64,000 nt of DNA, from contig JAJTTP010000037.1 in the NCBI GenBank assembly GCA_023313575.1, forward strand, positions 58,681 to 122,680, in the 5' to 3' direction. Made by a program: the position numbers and the translations under genes. This stretch comes from Eutypella sp. D-1. Lineage: Eukaryota > Ascomycota > Sordariomycetes > Xylariales > Diatrypaceae. This document shows positions 60,166 to 64,000 of the stretch, in pieces. The first letter of the stretch is position 1; every line of letters starts with the position of its first letter. The notes below the pieces were generated by a model, which was not told the DNA's origin, made no database searches, and worked only from the letters and a program-made list of their open reading frames with translations.

Positions 60166-60287
60166 GCTACATGTCTGATGTCGTAATCGGCTTCAAGAGC
60201 TTCAATGAGCCTGCCGATAAGCCGTTGCGCTCGCTCAGGTGCGGTGTTGACGGTCACAAGCTTAAAAGGGCCCTTGCGTGGTGCCAT
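60166..60287 (-). pseudogene. 5' part of the small gene split by the retrotransposon
   Basis: Minus-strand frame from the ATG at 60287: MAPRKGPFKLVTVNTAPERA, QRLIGRLIEALEADY, DIRHVA, running exactly to the LTR edge at 60166. It continues in frame at 53534 beyond the element. KLVTVNTAPERA resembles a first beta-strand and loop, followed by an amphipathic helix. An extra 13 codons are open upstream of this ATG but contain no better start than 60287. The next gene to the right, an FAD monooxygenase, is transcribed away from it, so the two shared a promoter region. Confidence 0.8.
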
Positions 60288-60939
60288 ATCTTGCAGAAAT
60301 CGTGGGCGTATATTGTCAAGGTACAAAATTGGGATATAATGTGCTGGTAGGCCTTGCTCAATTCGCTGATTTAGCTTTCTCTGGTTGTCTATATACTAGT
60401 AGCCTGAGACAGCCAACCCTGGAACAGTGTCCTTCTGATTATAAGCCGCCCAGTACCGGGTTTGGCACACCGGCGACGATTTGTACTCTTTGTGCGCCCT
60501 TCTACGTAGAACTTCGCTTCTTCGATATGAAGACTAGCTCGCGGATGTGATATTCATGGACTTGGTCATGGTGACCCATACATACTGCATACGTAGTTGC
60601 TCCACTCTGGGCTGCCACAAACCAATCGGATCCTGCCTTTCGGCAGCGATTCTCCGACTCCTTTTCCCGGCAAGTGGGGCAACGAATCGGATCGCGAGCT
60701 GCGGTGATGCAAGACAACCGACGACATAGACTCTACCGTAATTCCCTATTCCATTGTCCGCGCCTTATCGAGACCCCGTCGTAACGGCTTCTCATGCAGT
60801 CGGTATCCGGGGACCTCAGGGTTGCAGTTTAATTATAGAGAAGTCGCACACTATGAATATCTCATAATGATTTGTTTGTTCGGATAGCAGTTTAAGCTTA
60901 ATTCAGTACATACGTACAACACAGCATAACTTTACTACC
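60288..60939. other. Intergenic, shared upstream region
   Basis: About 0.65 kb between the divergent small gene and the monooxygenase. A minus-strand frame at 60502-60717 contains CPTC and other cysteines but has no ATG or clear family, so it is not called. Confidence 0.5.
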
Positions 60940-63186
60940 ATGGGAACTGCGGAAGTGGGACGTGTTACACCCGCATTGTACACCATCAATGCTCACCGGC
61001 TGGCTGAGGATTATCTCTCAGGCGAGGAGGTCGATGTTCCAGTCTTGATCGTCGGTGGAGGGCCAACTGGCTTGCTGGCCGCATACATGCTGGCTCAGCT
61101 AGGGGGTTTGTCCCTAACCTTGGATCAATGCGAATAACTTGCTAATAGTCTGCTTAGTCAAAAGCCTCATCATCGAAAAGTACACTCAGCGGCTGGCGGC
61201 TCCGAAGGCGCACGCGCTCTGCCCGAGAAGTCTGGAGATATGTAGACAGTTCCAACTTGACACCAACCAAATGCGCTCGATAGGGTCTCCGAGGGAAGAT
61301 GCATACTGGGTCAACTTCGTGACCAACCTCAGCGGCCATCGCATTGGTAGGTTACCGTATGAACGCATGGATGCTGAGGTGTTGGATTGCACACCAGAGG
61401 CGAGTCACACCGTTTGATCAATCACAATCATATCAATAACACCCACTCAGATGATCCATAACATACCACAACCTAGCTTTGAGCAGTTCGTCGCGCGAGA
61501 ACTAGAGAATGAACCCAAAGTGGAGATTCGGAAGGGAGTCGCCTTCGTGTCCTGTCGCCAGGTGCGTTTCCAATGTCTGACGCATATACCCAAACACTCC
61601 TGTCTAAAGAAGCCACCAGGACAACTCGAGAGTCACATCGGTAGTCGAGGAACGAGCGACGAAGAGAAAGTTGCATGTCAAATCTAGTCACGTTATTGCA
61701 TGCGACGGCGCCCGCAGCAAGGTTCGAGAATATCTCGGCATCGAAATGGAAGGCGAAAACACCTGTAAGGCAGAGAACCAGGCAGTACATATCACCACTG
61801 ACACCCATACAGACGAGACTATGATGACAATTCACTTCCACGCTGACCTACGTCCGGTGGTCAAGGAATGTGTCGGAATGCTTCATTGGATCATAGACCC
61901 TGCCTGCTCCGGATTCATCATCGCGTACGAACTTGGGGGTAACCATGTCTTGATCAGCAACTGCGACGTAATCTTCCCCTTTTTCCCACTGCATTTATAG
62001 GAGGAAAGCCGAATGAAATATGAGAGACTGACTTGTCTCTCTTTAGTCGAGGAAGCATCCTGTAGAGCGTTGGAACTACCAGCTGGCCCGAGAGACAGTG
62101 TCTGCAGCTATCGGCAAGGACATCCCACTAGAGATCCTAAGCTTTAGACCGTGGGAATTGAGTAGAAAGGTTGCCAAGGAGTACCGAAGGGGAAATATCT
62201 TCCTGTAAGAGACTTTCTATGAATCCGAGAAGAGGTACCATAACGCGTCTGACTGAGACTGGACTATAGTGCTGGAGACGCAGCACATTCTTTCCCGCCC
62301 ACTGGCGGCCTCGGCCTGAACTCCGGGATAGCTGATGTACACAACCTTGCTTACAAGATTGCGGCAGTGCATCACGGGAGAGCTGGTGATTCCCTGCTCG
62401 ATTCCTACCAGAGCGAGAGGCGTCAAATTGCGCTAGTCAACTCTACCCAGAGTGTTAAGAACGGCAAGAAGATCTTTTCTTTCTTGAAAACGCTCGGAAC
62501 AGCGGGCATGGACGATGTAGAAGCAGCCCGGGCCAATCTGGAGCGCTCGATCCACAGTCCGGAGAAGCAGGAGATGATCGCAGCAGAGATCAAGGGCCAG
62601 AAGGAGCATTTCGACAATGTACGTTTTTGTCTACTTCCGCCTATCCTGTTTAAAACCCTCATTGATATTGTAACAGCTGGGGATCCACATCGGTTATGTG
62701 TACGGCGATAAGACCATGCCGCGAAATGCCTCCGACTTCGCTGCTAAATTTGTGTCTGGCGCTCGCCTACCTCATGCTTGGATCACATTTCAAGACGACA
62801 AGACTGCGCGAGGCCTTGCCCCCGTTGATGTGTCGTATGTAAAAGAGCTATCCGAAGAGCAGAGACTGGCTCGCCAGTATTCCATCCTTGACCTGTGTTC
62901 CTTCGACGCCTTTACCTTGATAGTCGCCTCTCGAGACGTGTGGACACGACCTTACAATGAAGCGGTTAAGTGGGCAGGGCCGCGGAACATCAAGATACAG
63001 TTGCAGGCGGTTGGTTTGGATTTCTCCTTCGTGAATAGCAAACAACGCCAGCTTTGGGATCGAAATGGACTGGCAGATGGCGGTGCTTTTTTACTGCGGC
63101 CTGATCAGCATATACTTGCAATTTTAAGTGTAGGTGCCACATCAAGCAGTATAACCGATGTTATAGGATCACATCTAGGTCTTTAG
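60940..63186 (+). CDS. FAD-dependent aromatic monooxygenase (PHBH/phenol hydroxylase type)
   Basis: Seven exons (60940-61105, 61158-61399, 61451-61561, 61620-61967, 62047-62204, 62270-62618, 62677-63186) give 627 residues. Dinucleotide-binding motif G39-G-G-P-T-G44 in VPVLIVGGGPTGLLAAYMLA. VKSSHVIACDGARSKVREYL holds the DG motif. FLAGDAAHSFPPTGGLGLNS holds the GD motif (Asp345) that binds the flavin ribose. The C-terminal 170 residues (LGIHIGYVYGDKTMP, RLPHAWI, LLRPDQHILAI) form the thioredoxin-like domain of phenol 2-monooxygenases. Such enzymes hydroxylate aromatic rings using NAD(P)H and oxygen. The second intron uses a GC donor (CCAGAG/GCGAGT), and the other donors are GT. The family is common in fungal metabolite clusters and aromatic catabolism. 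The gene appears intact, although it lies only 0.8 kb from the RIP-mutated element. Confidence 0.92.
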
Positions 63187-63580
63187 ATAGCGGTCACATG
63201 CGCGCAGCATTAATGGCCTGGCGGTCTTGACGATCCATGACTAAAACGCACGCGTCACAAATGCACAGTCAAGAAGCCAGGCAAATCGAACCTAGCTGTC
63301 AAAGCATAACAGATATGACTATTAAAAAGGATGGAGAGTGGTATATCTCATGAACACATTTAGTCTTCCCTAATACTTGCAGGCTCACCCCTTTTCACTC
63401 TTCGTACTGTCTTCACATGATAAAGCAAAAGGGAAATATCATCCTGTGCAGCAAGCAGCCTCAACTGCATCAGCGCCACAAGACGGAGAATTCGTCCCAT
63501 TTGTAGAAGAAGGACTTTAGACCCGAAATCTGCTGCAGGCGGTCTATACATGATGGCGCCGCGCATAACGCGATAGACAG
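63187..63580. other. Intergenic, convergent 3' ends
   Basis: About 0.4 kb between the monooxygenase and the partial gene at the right edge. Nothing else seen. Confidence 0.5.
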
Positions 63581-64000
63581 TTAGTACAGGAACGGAAGAA
63601 AGGTCACAATAGCATCCTCTCCACCATGGCAAGCAGCCCTCCCGATCCCGCGGAGCATGGCCAGCGTGCCCTCGTCCGGCCTCCAGTCTTCCGCGTGCAG
63701 GAACACACGCGCGCGCGCCAAGGGATCGTCGTCGCCATCGTCTACGTACTCGTCCCAGTCGCTCACCTTGCCTGGCGCATGGAACGAAAAGAACCACGCC
63801 CCCTTGTCCCCCGGCAGCGCGGCCTCCAGGTAGACGGACCGGAGCGACGGCGTGCAGGCGAGCCGGCGCGCGACGGCCGCCAGCAGGGGGCAGATGGCCT
63901 CATCGCGCGGGATGCATCGGGGCTCGCAGCCCTCAGCGGCGAAGATCCCGTCCTGCGGCATCTCCATCGACTTGGCTTTTGCAACCGCCTCCTCGTTCTG
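63581..64000 (-). CDS. C-terminal part of an unrecognised protein, cut by the window edge
   Basis: An open minus-strand frame enters from the right edge (QNEEAVAKAKSMEMPQDG) and ends LPFLY at the stop at 63581, giving about 139 visible residues. It contains CIPRDEAICPLLAAVARRLA, SLRSVYLEAALPG, WFFSFHAPGKVSDWDEYVDD and HAEDWRPDEGTLAMLRGIG. This resembles the C-terminal repeats of fungal F-box-type hypothetical proteins, but the diagnostic N-terminus is outside the window. The GC-rich third positions support real coding. Confidence 0.7.
   Translation of the reverse strand, partial: QNEEAVAKAKSMEMPQDGIFAAEGCEPRCIPRDEAICPLLAAVARRLACTPSLRSVYLEAALPGDKGAWFFSFHAPGKVSDWDEYVDDGDDDPLARARVFLHAEDWRPDEGTLAMLRGIGRAACHGGEDAIVTFLPFLY

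Noticed and set aside
60502..60717. Minus-strand frame with CPTC and several other Cys and His residues
   Set aside because: It was considered as a zinc ribbon or an upstream exon of the split gene, but it has no ATG and no splice junction that would connect it in frame.

Overview
This window is nuclear DNA of a filamentous ascomycete (Pezizomycotina, probably a sordariomycete). Genes are split by many short GT-AG introns, the products are fungal (ATG8, Zn2Cys6 regulators, MARVEL protein, unspecific peroxygenase), and one transposon carries the CpA-to-TpA decay typical of repeat-induced point mutation (RIP).

Left part (1-17 kb): ATG8 (1426-2055), a macro-domain protein related to Poa1 (2988-3779), an unrecognised 403-residue protein (5343-6554), an UPC2-like Zn2Cys6 regulator (8324-9673) next to a five-exon sterol glucosyltransferase (10353-13127), a small MARVEL-type membrane protein (14190-14746) and a heme-thiolate peroxygenase (15903-17062).

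Centre (19-31 kb): a compact secondary-metabolism locus. A 2517-residue NRPS-PKS hybrid with the order A-T-KS-AT-KR-ACP-reductase is divergently transcribed from an NmrA-like reductase, which is followed by a PhyH-type Fe(II)/2-oxoglutarate dioxygenase. This domain order and these partners match the SWN (swainsonine and related indolizidine) clusters. Only three SWN-type genes are visible: there is no aminotransferase, second reductase or second dioxygenase, so this may be a reduced or variant indolizidine pathway.

Right part (31-64 kb): scattered single genes of oxidative or hydrolytic type separated by long gaps: aldo-keto reductase, secreted SGNH hydrolase, EutQ-like cupin lacking a clear start codon, GMC oxidoreductase, TRI12-like MFS transporter, CocE-like hydrolase, a Zn2Cys6 regulator with an apparent one-base frameshift, and a PHBH-type FAD monooxygenase. 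Between them lie relics of a polyketide synthase enoylreductase domain and of a GNAT-like gene.

At 53540-60165 a complete but RIP-destroyed Ty1/copia retrotransposon, with 207-bp LTRs and a perfect 5-bp target duplication (GCTAC), interrupts the coding sequence of a small three-exon gene. The two halves of that gene remain in frame with each other once the element and one target copy are discounted. A second, 415-bp insertion (probable solo LTR) is nested inside the element. The window ends inside the 3' part of another gene on the minus strand.
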